From Pseudobacter sp. (GTDB lineage: Bacteria > Bacteroidota > Bacteroidia > Chitinophagales > Chitinophagaceae): 64,000 nt of DNA. The stretch is from positions 124,001 through 188,000 of the forward strand of contig JAFIGX010000020.1 in the NCBI GenBank assembly GCA_017849455.1, given 5' to 3'. A model generated the notes under the pieces. It was given only the letters and a program-made list of their open reading frames with translations, did no database searches and had not been told where the DNA came from. Below are positions 35,609-44,147 of this stretch, in pieces. Position numbers and translations under genes: made by a program. Numbering within the stretch: position 1 is the stretch's first letter; each line of letters opens with the position of its first letter.

Positions 35609-36421
35609 ATGGCATACAACTTACTTAAAGGAAAGACCGGGATCATATTCGGTGCGCTGGATGAAAAATCTATTGCCTGGAGAACAGCATTGCGTTGTCA
35701 TGAAGAAGGCGCCCGGTTGGTGCTCACCAATGCGCCGGTGGCAATGAGAATGGGAGAGATCAACAAACTGGCCGAGACCACCCAGGCGCCGGTAATACCA
35801 GCCGACGTGACCAATATGGACGATCTGAAAAAACTGTTCGAAGAATCGATGAAACACTTCGGGGGTAAAATAGATTTCGTTCTGCATTCTGTAGCCATGG
35901 GCATGAATGTGCGCAAGGGGAAACATTATACCGAGCTGGACTATGGCTTCAGTCAGAAAACACTGGATATATCATCCCTCTCGCTTCATCGCGTTCTGCG
36001 CACTGCGTGGGACCTGGATGCGCTCAATGAACATGCCAGCGTGGTAGCCCTCACCTATATCGCTGCCCAGCGTGTATTCCCCGATTACAGTGAAATGGCC
36101 GATGCCAAGGCTCTTTTGGAAAGTGTGGCCCGCAGCTTCGGCTACCATTATGGTATTCGCCGGAAAGTGAGGGTGAATACTGTTTCACAGTCGCCTGTTA
36201 AAACAACGGCCGGCAGCGGTGTGAAAGGGTTCGACGGCTTCATCTCCTATGCGGAAAAAATGAGCCCGCTCGGAAATGCCACTGCCGATCAGTGTGCCGC
36301 CTATTGTGTGAGCCTTTTCAGTGACCTGACACAGATGGTGACCATGCAGAACCTATTTCATGATGGCGGGTTCTCCTTCACCGGTGTAACGGAAGCGGTG
36401 ATCCAACAAATGGAGAAGTAG
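35609..36421 (+). CDS. fabI: Enoyl-[acyl-carrier-protein] reductase (NADH)
   Basis: 270 aa. Catalyses the last step of each fatty-acid elongation round. Seen: the FabI nucleotide loop (GIIFGALDEKSIAWRTA), the conserved LHSVAMG, and the catalytic Tyr-x6-Lys (PDYSEMADAKALLE) that distinguishes FabI from ordinary short-chain dehydrogenases. Then comes RVNTVSQSPVKTTAGSG and the substrate loop. Its stop overlaps the first base of a long inverted repeat carrying a terminator. Confidence 0.96.
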   Translation: MAYNLLKGKTGIIFGALDEKSIAWRTALRCHEEGARLVLTNAPVAMRMGEINKLAETTQAPVIPADVTNMDDLKKLFEESMKHFGGKIDFVLHSVAMGMNVRKGKHYTELDYGFSQKTLDISSLSLHRVLRTAWDLDALNEHASVVALTYIAAQRVFPDYSEMADAKALLESVARSFGYHYGIRRKVRVNTVSQSPVKTTAGSGVKGFDGFISYAEKMSPLGNATADQCAAYCVSLFSDLTQMVTMQNLFHDGGFSFTGVTEAVIQQMEK

Positions 36422-36638
36422 TCTGGACCATGATTTGAGGGATTTTATGGATTGGGAGGAAAGATCGTTGATAGAATATAATTTCCCTCAGAACTATTGA
36501 ATAGTTATTTGAAGATAAAAAAACAGCCCGCGATTCGCGGGCTGTTGTATTTTTTCTAAAAGCTGATAAAAACGGCTGAACAAGATATCAACGACCTTTC
36601 CTCCCAATCCATAAAATCCCTCAAATCATGGTTCAGAC
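36421..36638. repeat. Nonamer-armed inverted repeat, 52-bp arms with two mismatches
   Basis: Arms 36421-36472 and 36587-36638 pair over 52 bp with two mismatches. The unit repeats about every 9 bp (GATTTGAGG, GATTTTATG, GATTGGGAG). It starts at the fabI stop and ends 5 bp before the stop of the convergent DUF2795 gene. An ordinary terminator lies inside the loop. Confidence 0.9.
36512..36557. terminator. Bidirectional rho-independent terminator
   Basis: AACAGCCCGCG, 3-nt loop, CGCGGGCTGTT: an 11-bp GC-rich stem with an A tract before and a T tract after, so it can work in both directions. Serves fabI (+) and the DUF2795 gene (-). Confidence 0.88.
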
Positions 36639-36642
36639 AGAC

Positions 36643-36864
36643 CTAATATTCATCTTCATTAAAGAAGAAATCATCCTGGCTGGGATAGTCAGGCCAGATA
36701 TCTTCGATCCCTTCATATATCTCACCTTCGTCTTCCAACTCCTGCAGGTTCTCTACTACCTCGATTGGCGCACCGCTCCGGATAGCATAGTCGATCAACT
36801 CGTCTTTGGTAGCCGGCCAGGGAGCATCTTCCAGGTAGGAGGCTAGTTCAAGTGTCCAAAACAT
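36643..36864 (-). CDS. DUF2795 domain protein, 73 aa
   Basis: Small acidic protein. Seen: one DUF2795 domain (LASYLEDAPWPATKDELIDYAIRSGAP), a helical unit whose function is unknown, then an acidic tail (LEDEGEIYEGIEDIWPDY) and a Phe/Asp/Glu-rich end. Short and conserved in Bacteroidota; no signal peptide. Followed on its 3' side by the inverted repeat and terminator shared with fabI. Confidence 0.88.
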   Translation of the reverse strand: MFWTLELASYLEDAPWPATKDELIDYAIRSGAPIEVVENLQELEDEGEIYEGIEDIWPDYPSQDDFFFNEDEY

Positions 36865-37147
36865 GTTGCCTGTTTTAAAATTTTGTTATCTGGAAATTAG
36901 ATAATTTTTCAAAAAAAAGTCCTTGTGTGAAACCAAAATTGAGGAAGGCTTGCAGGAAAGGATTTTGTCCTTACTGCCGGACTTCCCGGCAATTTTTTCG
37001 CAAAAGTAACCCTCCTAATGAAAAAACCAAATCTATCTTTTAAAAGCGGCAAGAACATTTTCTTAAAATTGGCCTGCCTGTCTGAAGGGTATGGCAGAAG
37101 CCAATGGTTTGTAGTATCTTGACGCTTTGTTTTATAACTTTCTACGT

Positions 37148-37798
37148 ATGTTAACGGCCACCAATATTCATAAATACTACGGTCAGTTGTGGGTGTTAAA
37201 GGGGGTAGACCTTACGATCAACCAGGGCGAGATCGCCAGTATTGTAGGGCCTTCCGGCTCGGGGAAAAGTACACTGCTGCATATCCTGGGCACGCTCGAT
37301 CATCCCAACCAGGGAGAGATGGCCATCAATGGTCAGCGTATCAATTACCTTAACGATAAACAGGTAGCGGCATTCCGTAATCGCCATATCGGTTTTGTAT
37401 TCCAGTTCCATCACCTCCTGCCCGAGTTCACGGCACTGGAAAATGTTTGTATCCCGGGATGGATCGCCGGCAGGCGTAAAAAAGAAGTCGCAGAACGCGC
37501 AGTAACCTTGCTGCAAACACTGGGGCTGGGAGAGCGGGTCAACAATAAACCCAATGCCCTGTCGGGAGGGGAGCAACAACGGGTAGCTGTAGCCCGTGCC
37601 CTGATCAACAGCCCGGACATTGTATTCGCCGACGAGCCCACCGGTAACCTCGATTCCGCCAATGCAAGGGAACTCCATCAATTATTCTTCGATCTGCGTA
37701 AACAGTTCAATCAGACCTTCCTGATCGTAACGCATAATGAAGAGCTGGCGCAGATGAGCGACAGGATCCTGCACATGAAAGACGGTAAGATCACTTAG
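37148..37798 (+). CDS. ABC transporter ATPase, LolD-like
   Basis: 216 aa from ATG 37148; seven codons upstream are in frame but read AT-rich. Seen: Walker [11 protein letters not shown]-loop [15 protein letters not shown], signature [15 protein letters not shown] and Walker [13 protein letters not shown]. The Q-loop wording and NLD after Walker B put it in the LolD/MacB group that powers lipoprotein release or mechanotransmission. No permease gene is adjacent. Its last four bases overlap the end of the convergent cobalamin adenosyltransferase gene. Confidence 0.9.
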   Translation: MLTATNIHKYYGQLWVLKGVDLTINQGEIASIVGPSGSGKSTLLHILGTLDHPNQGEMAINGQRINYLNDKQVAAFRNRHIGFVFQFHHLLPEFTALENVCIPGWIAGRRKKEVAERAVTLLQTLGLGERVNNKPNALSGGEQQRVAVARALINSPDIVFADEPTGNLDSANARELHQLFFDLRKQFNQTFLIVTHNEELAQMSDRILHMKDGKIT

Positions 37799-38349
37799 GA
37801 CCTCGATTTCCAGGGAATTTCCTCTACCTGCAACAGATGTGCAGTATAGCGGGCCAGTACAAATAAATAATCACTGAGACGGTTGAGGTATTGAAGAATG
37901 ACCGGTTCGATGGGATGGTTTTCCAACTCCAGCCGTACGCAGCATCTTTCTGCGCGGCGACATACGCATCGTGCAATATGAAGCTCTGAAACGGTAGGAT
38001 GCCCGCCGGGCAATACGAAGAATTTCATGGGCGGCAGTGTCTCATTCATGGTATCGATCTCTTTTTCCAAAACGGTCACATCTTCTTCTTTCAGATCAGG
38101 GATAGCCATTTTGGTCTCTTTCTCCGGATCGCAGGCCAGTGCTGCTCCGATCACGAAGAGGCGGTCCTGTGTATCCTTTAAGATAGTGCGTGCATGCTCG
38201 TCCGTCAAATGATCACGGCAGAGCCCGATGAAGGAGTTGAGTTCGTCGATGGTGCCATAGGCTTCGATGCGGAGATGTGATTTAGGCACTTTGGTGCCAC
38301 CGATCAGGGATGTGCTGCCTTTATCGCCTGTTTTCGTATAGATTTTCAT
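37795..38349 (-). CDS. Cob(I)alamin adenosyltransferase, PduO type
   Basis: 184 aa. Transfers the adenosyl group of ATP to cob(I)alamin to make coenzyme B12. Seen: the N-terminal ATP motif [29 protein letters not shown], the conserved [24 protein letters not shown] and [13 protein letters not shown] near the end, as in the PduO/MMAB family. The start is chosen so the protein begins [11 protein letters not shown]; two in-frame ATGs lie 2 and 5 codons upstream. Ends on top of the LolD-like gene tail. Confidence 0.95.
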   Translation of the reverse strand: MKIYTKTGDKGSTSLIGGTKVPKSHLRIEAYGTIDELNSFIGLCRDHLTDEHARTILKDTQDRLFVIGAALACDPEKETKMAIPDLKEEDVTVLEKEIDTMNETLPPMKFFVLPGGHPTVSELHIARCVCRRAERCCVRLELENHPIEPVILQYLNRLSDYLFVLARYTAHLLQVEEIPWKSRS

Positions 38350-38385
38350 TGCCATGGCGCTCAAAGATTAGAGAGCAAAGATAAA

Positions 38386-38476
38386 GTTGAAAAGTTAAAA
38401 AGTTGATAGGTTGATAAGTGGATACCCGAATCCTTGAGATCCCCTTGTCAACCTATCAACTTTTTAACTTTTCAAC
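38386..38476. repeat. Octad-armed inverted repeat (GTTGA class)
   Basis: Arms 38386-38418 and 38444-38476 are 33 bp with a single mismatch. Units are 8-mers: GTTGAAAA, GTTAAAAA, GTTGATAG, GTTGATAA. Lies between the start of the adenosyltransferase gene and the stop of the MacB-like ATPase gene, both on the minus strand. Confidence 0.9.
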
Positions 38477-38482
38477 CGAAAA

Positions 38483-39187
38483 CTATGCATGCACCAGGTG
38501 TTCCCCCCGTACCTTATCGCTTTCGATCAGGCCGTCGCGGAGGCGAACGATGCGTTTGGCATATCGGGCAATATCTTCTTCGTGGGTTACCAGTACTACG
38601 GTATTCCCGGCCTCCTGGATCTTGGTGAAAATATCCATGATCTCGACAGAGGTTTTGGAATCGAGGTTACCGGTGGGTTCGTCGGCGAGAATGAGAGATG
38701 GATTATTGACGAGCGCACGGGCAATGGCTACGCGCTGGCATTGTCCGCCCGACAGCTCATTGGGCTTGTGATGGCTTCTGTCTTCCAGACCTACCTTCCG
38801 GATCACTTCGATCGCCATTTCCGTACGTTGTTTTTTAGGTACGCCCGCATACACGAGGGGAAGCGCCACATTTTCCAGGGCGGTAAGGCGGGGGAGCAGG
38901 TTGAATTGCTGGAATACGAAACCGATCTCTTTGTTGCGTACATCGGCCAGCGCATCGTCGGGCATCTTGCTCACATCATGGCCATTGAGCACATAACGGC
39001 CGGCAGTAGGTGAATCGAGGCAGCCAAGGATATTCATGAGGGTACTCTTGCCGGAGCCTGAGGGTCCCATCAGGGCCACGTATTCATTCTTGATGATATC
39101 GAGGTCGATACCTTTCAAAACGCTCAGTTCATGTTTGCCCATGAAATAGCTCTTGCGGATCTGGTCGAGATGGATGATAGGCTGCAT
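38483..39187 (-). CDS. ABC transporter ATPase, MacB/LolD type
   Basis: 234 aa. Seen: Walker [11 protein letters not shown]-loop [15 protein letters not shown], signature [15 protein letters not shown], Walker [16 protein letters not shown] and the H-loop [13 protein letters not shown]. It follows the MacB pattern more closely than the LolD-like gene 1 kb away. No permease gene is adjacent, so its partner is unknown; MacB-type ATPases pair with FtsX-like permeases. Confidence 0.92.
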   Translation of the reverse strand: MQPIIHLDQIRKSYFMGKHELSVLKGIDLDIIKNEYVALMGPSGSGKSTLMNILGCLDSPTAGRYVLNGHDVSKMPDDALADVRNKEIGFVFQQFNLLPRLTALENVALPLVYAGVPKKQRTEMAIEVIRKVGLEDRSHHKPNELSGGQCQRVAIARALVNNPSLILADEPTGNLDSKTSVEIMDIFTKIQEAGNTVVLVTHEEDIARYAKRIVRLRDGLIESDKVRGEHLVHA

Positions 39188-39201
39188 AGATTGGGTTTAA
39201 T

Positions 39202-39305
39202 CATGAAGTATGAAGTTGGAAGACTGAGGTCGGAGCGTACCGGATTGTCAGAGTGCCTGAATAAAGGATGCTTCAAACTTCTGACTTCTTACCTCATACC
39301 TCCTG
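39202..39305. repeat. Heptad inverted repeat (GAAGT/GAGGT class), degenerate
   Basis: Left arm around 39202-39237 (ATGAAGT, ATGAAGT, TGGAAGA, CTGAGGT, CGGAGCG) faces right arm around 39270-39305 in the same 7-bp register, with about 70% pairing. The right arm runs into the 3' end of gatC and supplies its last codons and stop. Confidence 0.65.
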
Positions 39306-39593
39306 TCTTTTAATCACTTTTGGTACCTTAAAGAACACCCCGTCGGTGTCCGGTGCATTTTTCAACGCTTCCTCACGGGATACGGACCCCTGAATGAGAT
39401 CTTCACGCAACACATTTACATTATCGGTCATGTGGAGTAACGGTTCAACCCCTGCCGTATCCAGTTCATTGAGTTTGTCGACGAAATGGATCATTCGTTG
39501 CAGGTCATTCTTAATTATTTCTTTCTCCTGTTCACTGAACCGGAGCCGGGCCAGGTTGGCCAGGTTTTCCACCAATGCGTCATTTACTTCCAT
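39294..39593 (-). CDS. gatC: Asp/Glu-tRNA amidotransferase subunit C
   Basis: 99 aa from the ATG that gives MEVNDALVENLANLARL; the longer open frame adds 24 codons without family similarity. GatC helps the GatA-GatB complex amidate Glu-tRNA(Gln) or Asp-tRNA(Asn). Seen: the characteristic helix LARLRFSEQEKEIIKNDLQRM and the extended C-terminal part (VEPLLHMTDNVNVLREDLIQ, ending KNAPDTDGVFFKVPKVI). The last residues RQEV and the stop lie inside the right arm of a heptad repeat. Confidence 0.93.
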   Translation of the reverse strand: MEVNDALVENLANLARLRFSEQEKEIIKNDLQRMIHFVDKLNELDTAGVEPLLHMTDNVNVLREDLIQGSVSREEALKNAPDTDGVFFKVPKVIKRQEV

Positions 39594-39657
39594 ACCAAAC
39601 AAAAATAACTGATTATTGGGGAGATTGGAACAAGTGGTACAAAAAGGAATCTTAAAA

Positions 39658-39777
39658 GTTGACAATTGGCAGTTGGCAATTGGCAGTGGATGGCTGCGTT
39701 AAGAAGGATGCCGGATATGCTACGATTTTGGCAATTTCAGGGACATGACTGCCAATTGCCAACTGCCAACTGCAAAC
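39658..39777. repeat. Heptad-armed inverted repeat (TTGGCAG class)
   Basis: Arms 39658-39687 and 39748-39777, 30 bp, pairing with three mismatches. Units TTGGCAG, TTGGCAA, TTGGCAG. Lies between the divergent gatC and trpS genes, 20 bp before the trpS ATG. Confidence 0.87.
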
Positions 39778-39797
39778 TTCTTATCTTCGCTCTCTTT

Positions 39798-40799
39798 ATG
39801 GAGAAGCAAGCAATCGTCATGAGCGGGATCCGGCCTACCGGCTTCCTGCACCTGGGCAATTATTTTGGAGCAGTCCGCAACTATGTCCGTATGCAATCGG
39901 AATACACCTGTTATTTCATGGTAGCCGACCTGCACGCCCTGACTACCCATCCCGATACCAGTGAGCTGAAAAAGAATGTGAGCAGGGTATTGGCCGAGAA
40001 CATTGCCTGCGGCCTCAACCCCGACAAAGCAGCTTTCTATTGTCAGAGCCATGTTCCGGAAACTTCAGAGCTCTACCTGTATTTGAATATGCTGGCTTAT
40101 AAGGGCGAACTGGAAAAGACCCCTACTTTCAAAGATAAGGTGAGGTTACAGCCCGATAATGTAAATGCCGGATTGCTGACCTACCCTGTTTTGCAGGCCG
40201 CCGATATTTTATTGCATCGCGCCACCCTGGTGCCGGTGGGAAAAGACCAGGAACAGCACCTGGAAATGTCGCGCAATTTCGCCAACCGTTTCAATCACCG
40301 GTATGGTGAGATCTTCCCTGAGCCGCATGCCTTCAACTATGGTGATGAGCTTATCAAAGTGCCCAGCCTGGATGGGGCCGGGAAGATGAGCAAGAGCGAA
40401 AACCAATACGCCACCTTATATCTCTCCGATGAGGATGAACTGATCCGCAAGAAAGTGATGAAAGCAAAAACAGACAGCGGGCCCACCACACCGAACTCGG
40501 AAAAACCGGATTATATCGCCAACCTGTTCCTGCTGATGGAGCTGGTGAGCGCTCCCGATGTAACGAAGAAATTCGAGGATGATTTCAATAACTGCACTAT
40601 CCGCTACGGTGATATGAAGAAGCAACTGGCCGAAGATATGGTCGCCTTCATTGCCCCTGTGCGTGAGAAGGCCGAAGCCATCCGTAACGATGAGAAATAC
40701 CTGAAGGAGATCATGGAAAAAGGCGCTGCCAAAGCACGTGCCAGCGCACAGGTTACCATGGCCCTTGTTAAAGAAGCAATAGGATTGAATTATTATTAA
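39798..40799 (+). CDS. trpS: Tryptophan--tRNA ligase
   Basis: 333 aa from the chosen ATG; the longer open frame upstream reads through the heptad repeat and is not coding. Class I synthetase charging tRNA(Trp). Seen: SGIRPTGFLHLGNYFGA with the HIGH-like HLGN at residues 18-21, KMSKS at 196-200, and the conserved DQEQHLEMSRNFANRFN in between. A TATCTTCG box lies about 7 bp before the ATG, like a Bacteroidota -7 element. Length normal. Confidence 0.96.
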   Translation: MEKQAIVMSGIRPTGFLHLGNYFGAVRNYVRMQSEYTCYFMVADLHALTTHPDTSELKKNVSRVLAENIACGLNPDKAAFYCQSHVPETSELYLYLNMLAYKGELEKTPTFKDKVRLQPDNVNAGLLTYPVLQAADILLHRATLVPVGKDQEQHLEMSRNFANRFNHRYGEIFPEPHAFNYGDELIKVPSLDGAGKMSKSENQYATLYLSDEDELIRKKVMKAKTDSGPTTPNSEKPDYIANLFLLMELVSAPDVTKKFEDDFNNCTIRYGDMKKQLAEDMVAFIAPVREKAEAIRNDEKYLKEIMEKGAAKARASAQVTMALVKEAIGLNYY

Positions 40800-40927
40800 A
40801 TTTCCCGGCGGTAAAGTCCAAATTCCAAAAAGAATTAATATCTTAAATTTTCATCCTGGTGATCCATGGCATTCTGATAGCAGCCAAGAGGTCGGAGGAG
40901 CAGCATATATTTTGAATTGAACAAACG

Positions 40928-41563
40928 ATGGCAAAAAGCAAAAAACCTAAGCACATTGCGATTGCAGGAAATATCGGCGCGGGTAAAACCACCCTCACGG
41001 AATTATTGAGCAAGCACTATCGTTGGATACCCCAGTTTGAAGATGTGGACCATAACCCTTACCTGCTCGATTTTTATGAAGACATGCCCCGCTGGAGCTT
41101 CAATCTCCAGATCTATTTTCTCAATAACCGCCTCAACCAGATTCTGGACATCCATCGTGGCACGGAAACAGTGATACAGGACCGCACCATTTATGAAGAC
41201 GCTTATATTTTTGCGCCGAACCTCCACGAAATGGGACTGATGAGCACACGCGCTTTCGATAATTATTTCCAGTTCTTCGAAACGCTCAAGACCATGGTGC
41301 AGGCCCCTGATCTCATGATCTATCTCAGGGCTTCTGTACCTACCCTGGTGGCCCAGATCCAGAAAAGAGGCCGCGAATATGAAGAGAATATCCGGCTCGA
41401 CTATCTCAAAAGGCTGAATGATTTTTACAATAAATGGATCGAAGGATATAAAGAAGGCCCGCTGCTGGTGATCGATATCGACAAGAACAAGTTCCCCGAA
41501 AATGAGGAACACCTGGGTGAGATCATCAACAGGATCGATTCACAGCTATACGGCTTGTTTTGA
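40928..41563 (+). CDS. Deoxynucleoside kinase
   Basis: 211 aa. Phosphorylates deoxynucleosides (deoxyadenosine/deoxyguanosine in close bacterial relatives) in the salvage pathway. Seen: P-loop GNIGAGKTT at residues 14-22, the substrate-binding segment RWSFNLQIYFLNNRL, the DRT motif that replaces the usual ERS (QDRTIYEDAYIFA), and the LID region RGREYEENIRLDYL. Specificity cannot be read from the sequence. Ends 8 bp before the stop of the convergent DUF922 gene. Confidence 0.92.
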   Translation: MAKSKKPKHIAIAGNIGAGKTTLTELLSKHYRWIPQFEDVDHNPYLLDFYEDMPRWSFNLQIYFLNNRLNQILDIHRGTETVIQDRTIYEDAYIFAPNLHEMGLMSTRAFDNYFQFFETLKTMVQAPDLMIYLRASVPTLVAQIQKRGREYEENIRLDYLKRLNDFYNKWIEGYKEGPLLVIDIDKNKFPENEEHLGEIINRIDSQLYGLF

Positions 41564-41571
41564 TCAGCAGC

Positions 41572-42117
41572 TTACCGGTCAGGGCTTTGCTTTTTTGTAT
41601 ACCCTGCATATACGTCCAGGACTTTTAGTTCTGCCGCTATTTTCTTACTCCAGGCTTCCTGTTTTTCCCTGTTACGCGAAAAATCGGTTTCGAGGTCGTA
41701 CAGGTTCTGCGCTTCATGATGGGCCGCTATGAGCGTATCGTAGATCCTGTTCACATCCCTGTTCACTGTTCTCCTGTTGAATGTGTAGGCTTTCAGGGCT
41801 TTGTTGAGTTTCCGGGCGTGCAATTCGGCAATATCGAAATGGCCCTGTTCATGGGCCAGTACTGCGGGCGTTCTAACCTTTACCCATGACCGATTTCTAT
41901 CGAAGCGGCATTTGATGGCATAGAGCAGGCCGTTATCGTCGAACCCGAATTCGATATCGATGGTGCTGCTGGTGAGGGCTGCATTCGGGGAAGCCCCGTC
42001 TGGTGGGGCTTTGAAGTCGCCCCAGGTGAGTTTACGATCTGCCTTCCACTCTATGAAACGCCCCTGGGGCAAGACAGAGATGGTGGCCAGCACCAGGGTG
42101 AAAAGGTATTGTACCAT
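41572..42117 (-). CDS. DUF922-type putative secreted zinc protease
   Basis: 181 aa. Seen: signal peptide (YLFTLVLATISVLPQG); a domain opening KLTWGDFKAPPDGASPNAAL, typical of DUF922; and LAHEQGHFDIAE with a zinc-type HExxH (H89, E90, H93). The family is predicted to be a secreted or periplasmic metalloprotease; activity has not to my knowledge been shown. The third metal ligand may be in the following helix (RDVNRIYDTLIAAHHEA). Confidence 0.85.
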   Translation of the reverse strand: MVQYLFTLVLATISVLPQGRFIEWKADRKLTWGDFKAPPDGASPNAALTSSTIDIEFGFDDNGLLYAIKCRFDRNRSWVKVRTPAVLAHEQGHFDIAELHARKLNKALKAYTFNRRTVNRDVNRIYDTLIAAHHEAQNLYDLETDFSRNREKQEAWSKKIAAELKVLDVYAGYTKKQSPDR

Positions 42118-42152
42118 AAAGATTGTACGATCGGTGGTTATTGATCATTCAT

Positions 42153-42190
42153 AAAAAAACTCCGTCCTGCATGACGCGGGACAGAGTTGT
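42153..42190 (-). terminator. Rho-independent terminator of pckA
   Basis: On the minus strand: AACTCTGTCC, 11-nt loop, GGACGGAGTT, then seven T. The 10-bp stem has one G-T pair. Lies about 90 bp after the pckA stop. Confidence 0.85.
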
Positions 42191-42280
42191 ATGGCAAAAA
42201 TCGTTCGAGGCCGGACTATCCTTCTAAAAATTGACGCCTAATTTCAAGAAAATAATTGATATGTGAAACAAAAGCCGTCA

Positions 42281-43891
42281 TTAAATTTTAGGGGCTGCCG
42301 CCAGGATTTCCTGCTGTACCCCTCCTGCATATTTTTCGAAATTGCGGATGAACTGGCCGGCCAGGTTCCTGGCGGCTGCATCGTAAGCGGCTTTATCGGC
42401 CCAGGTATTCCTGGGGTTCAACATTTCTGCCGGTACGTTGGGGCAGGAAAGAGGGATCGCTATTCCGAACACAGGATCGTTTTCAAATTCCACCTTATCC
42501 AGTTTCCCTTCCAGTGCTGCGGTGATCATGGCCCGTGTATAACCAAGTTTCATGCGGTGGCCGGTGCCATAAGGCCCGCCGGTCCAGCCGGTATTGATCA
42601 GCCATACCTTTACCTGGTGCCTGCGCATTTTTTCTCCGAGCATGCTTGCATATTTTCCCGGATGCAGTGGCAGGAAAGGTGCGCCGAAACAGGCGCTGAA
42701 AGTGGATTTCGGCTCCGTAACCCCGGCTTCCGTACCAGCTACCTTGGCGGTATAGCCTGAAATGAACTGGTACATGGCCTGCTCAGGGCTCAGGCTGGCG
42801 ATGGGCGGCAGAACGCCGGAAGCATCACAGGTAAGAAAGAAAATATTGGAAGGGATACTTCCCAGGGAAGGTTCCTGTGCATTGCTGATGAAATCCAGGG
42901 GATAAGAAACACGGGTGTTTTCGGTAATGGCTTTGTTGCTGAAATCGATCCGGTTGGTGCCGGGGAAAAATTGAGTGTTTTCCACCAGCGCGCCGGGGCG
43001 GATAGCATGAAATATCTCAGGTTCTTTTTCTTCACTCAGATCGATACACTTCGCATAGCAGCCGCCCTCGAAATTGAAGACCCCGTCGCTGGTCCATCCA
43101 TGTTCATCATCCCCGATCAGGTTCCTGTTCGGATCTGCGCTGAGCGTTGTTTTACCGGTGCCGCTCAGTCCGAAGAAAAGGGCCGTATCACCATTTTGGC
43201 CGATATTGGCGGAGCAGTGCATACTGAGCACGCCTTTCTCCTGTGGTAAAATATAATTCAGTACAGAGAAGATACCTTTTTTGGTTTCACCGGTATAGCC
43301 GGTCCCTGCGATCAGGATGGTGCGGTGTTTGAAGCTGACCACAGCCGCATTGTGCTGGCGTGTGCCGCATTCTGCCGGGTCCAGTTTCAATCCGGGTGCG
43401 GAGAGGATATGCCAATCGGGCGTGAAATTCTCCAGTTCCTCTTCCAACGGACGCAGGAACATATTATAGGCAAAGAGATTGATCCAGGGTTTTTCGTTGA
43501 CCACACGGATATTGAGACGGTAGCGGGGGTCAGCGCAGGCATAAGCATCACGTACCCAGAGCTCAGGTTGGGCATCGAGATGATCAGTGATCTTTTTATG
43601 GATGATGTGATAATATTTTTCTTCGATAGGGATATTGAAATCGTTCCAGTGAACGGTTTCGGCCGTGATCTCATCTTTTACGGTGAATTTGTCTTTGGGG
43701 CAGCGACCAGTGAATTCCCCGGTACGTACCACCAGGGCGCCGGTATCGTTGAGGACGCCTTCTCCCAGGCGGAGGGTATCCTGTACTAAGTCGTCGGGGC
43801 CCGGTTGGTAGTGGAGCGTGTTGATAGCGTTAAGGCCCAGTCTTGTCAATTCATGAATGGGAACTGCAACAGTTGGTACTGACATAAACAA
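42281..43891 (-). CDS. pckA: Phosphoenolpyruvate carboxykinase (ATP)
   Basis: 536 aa. Converts oxaloacetate and ATP to phosphoenolpyruvate for gluconeogenesis. Seen: RTGEFTGRCPKDKFTV near the start, the RRQHNAAV-like substrate segment (CGTRQHNAAVVS), MHCSANIG, the P-loop GLSGTGKTTLS followed by DPNRNLIGDDEHGW with the metal-binding Asp residues, and the late VNTGWTGGPYGTGHRMKL (INTGWTGG). All are hallmarks of the ATP-dependent type. The ATG two codons downstream is an equally good start. Monocistronic, with its own terminator. Confidence 0.97.
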   Translation of the reverse strand: MFMSVPTVAVPIHELTRLGLNAINTLHYQPGPDDLVQDTLRLGEGVLNDTGALVVRTGEFTGRCPKDKFTVKDEITAETVHWNDFNIPIEEKYYHIIHKKITDHLDAQPELWVRDAYACADPRYRLNIRVVNEKPWINLFAYNMFLRPLEEELENFTPDWHILSAPGLKLDPAECGTRQHNAAVVSFKHRTILIAGTGYTGETKKGIFSVLNYILPQEKGVLSMHCSANIGQNGDTALFFGLSGTGKTTLSADPNRNLIGDDEHGWTSDGVFNFEGGCYAKCIDLSEEKEPEIFHAIRPGALVENTQFFPGTNRIDFSNKAITENTRVSYPLDFISNAQEPSLGSIPSNIFFLTCDASGVLPPIASLSPEQAMYQFISGYTAKVAGTEAGVTEPKSTFSACFGAPFLPLHPGKYASMLGEKMRRHQVKVWLINTGWTGGPYGTGHRMKLGYTRAMITAALEGKLDKVEFENDPVFGIAIPLSCPNVPAEMLNPRNTWADKAAYDAAARNLAGQFIRNFEKYAGGVQQEILAAAPKI

Positions 43892-44147
43892 GCGTTTGTT
43901 AGATTAGGCGACAAAGGTAAAATTTAAAAATATCTAAAACAACGGTCAAACGCCGGTCGAAATTGAAGATCATTCAATTAGAAAGGGAGTTCATTGAAAA
44001 CCATACAACTAACAATTGTTCGTTTTAGTAATGTTTGAAACCTTCCCGGAATAGATGAATAAAAACTAAATAAAAGCGACCGGTGTTAAAGATTCCACAT
44101 TTATTACATTTACAGCTTAAACTACAGGTTAGATCAATTTTTAAAGA

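Noticed and set aside
39666..39797. Upstream extension of trpS (44 codons)
   Set aside because: It reads through the heptad inverted repeat; the synthetase signature starts at the later ATG.
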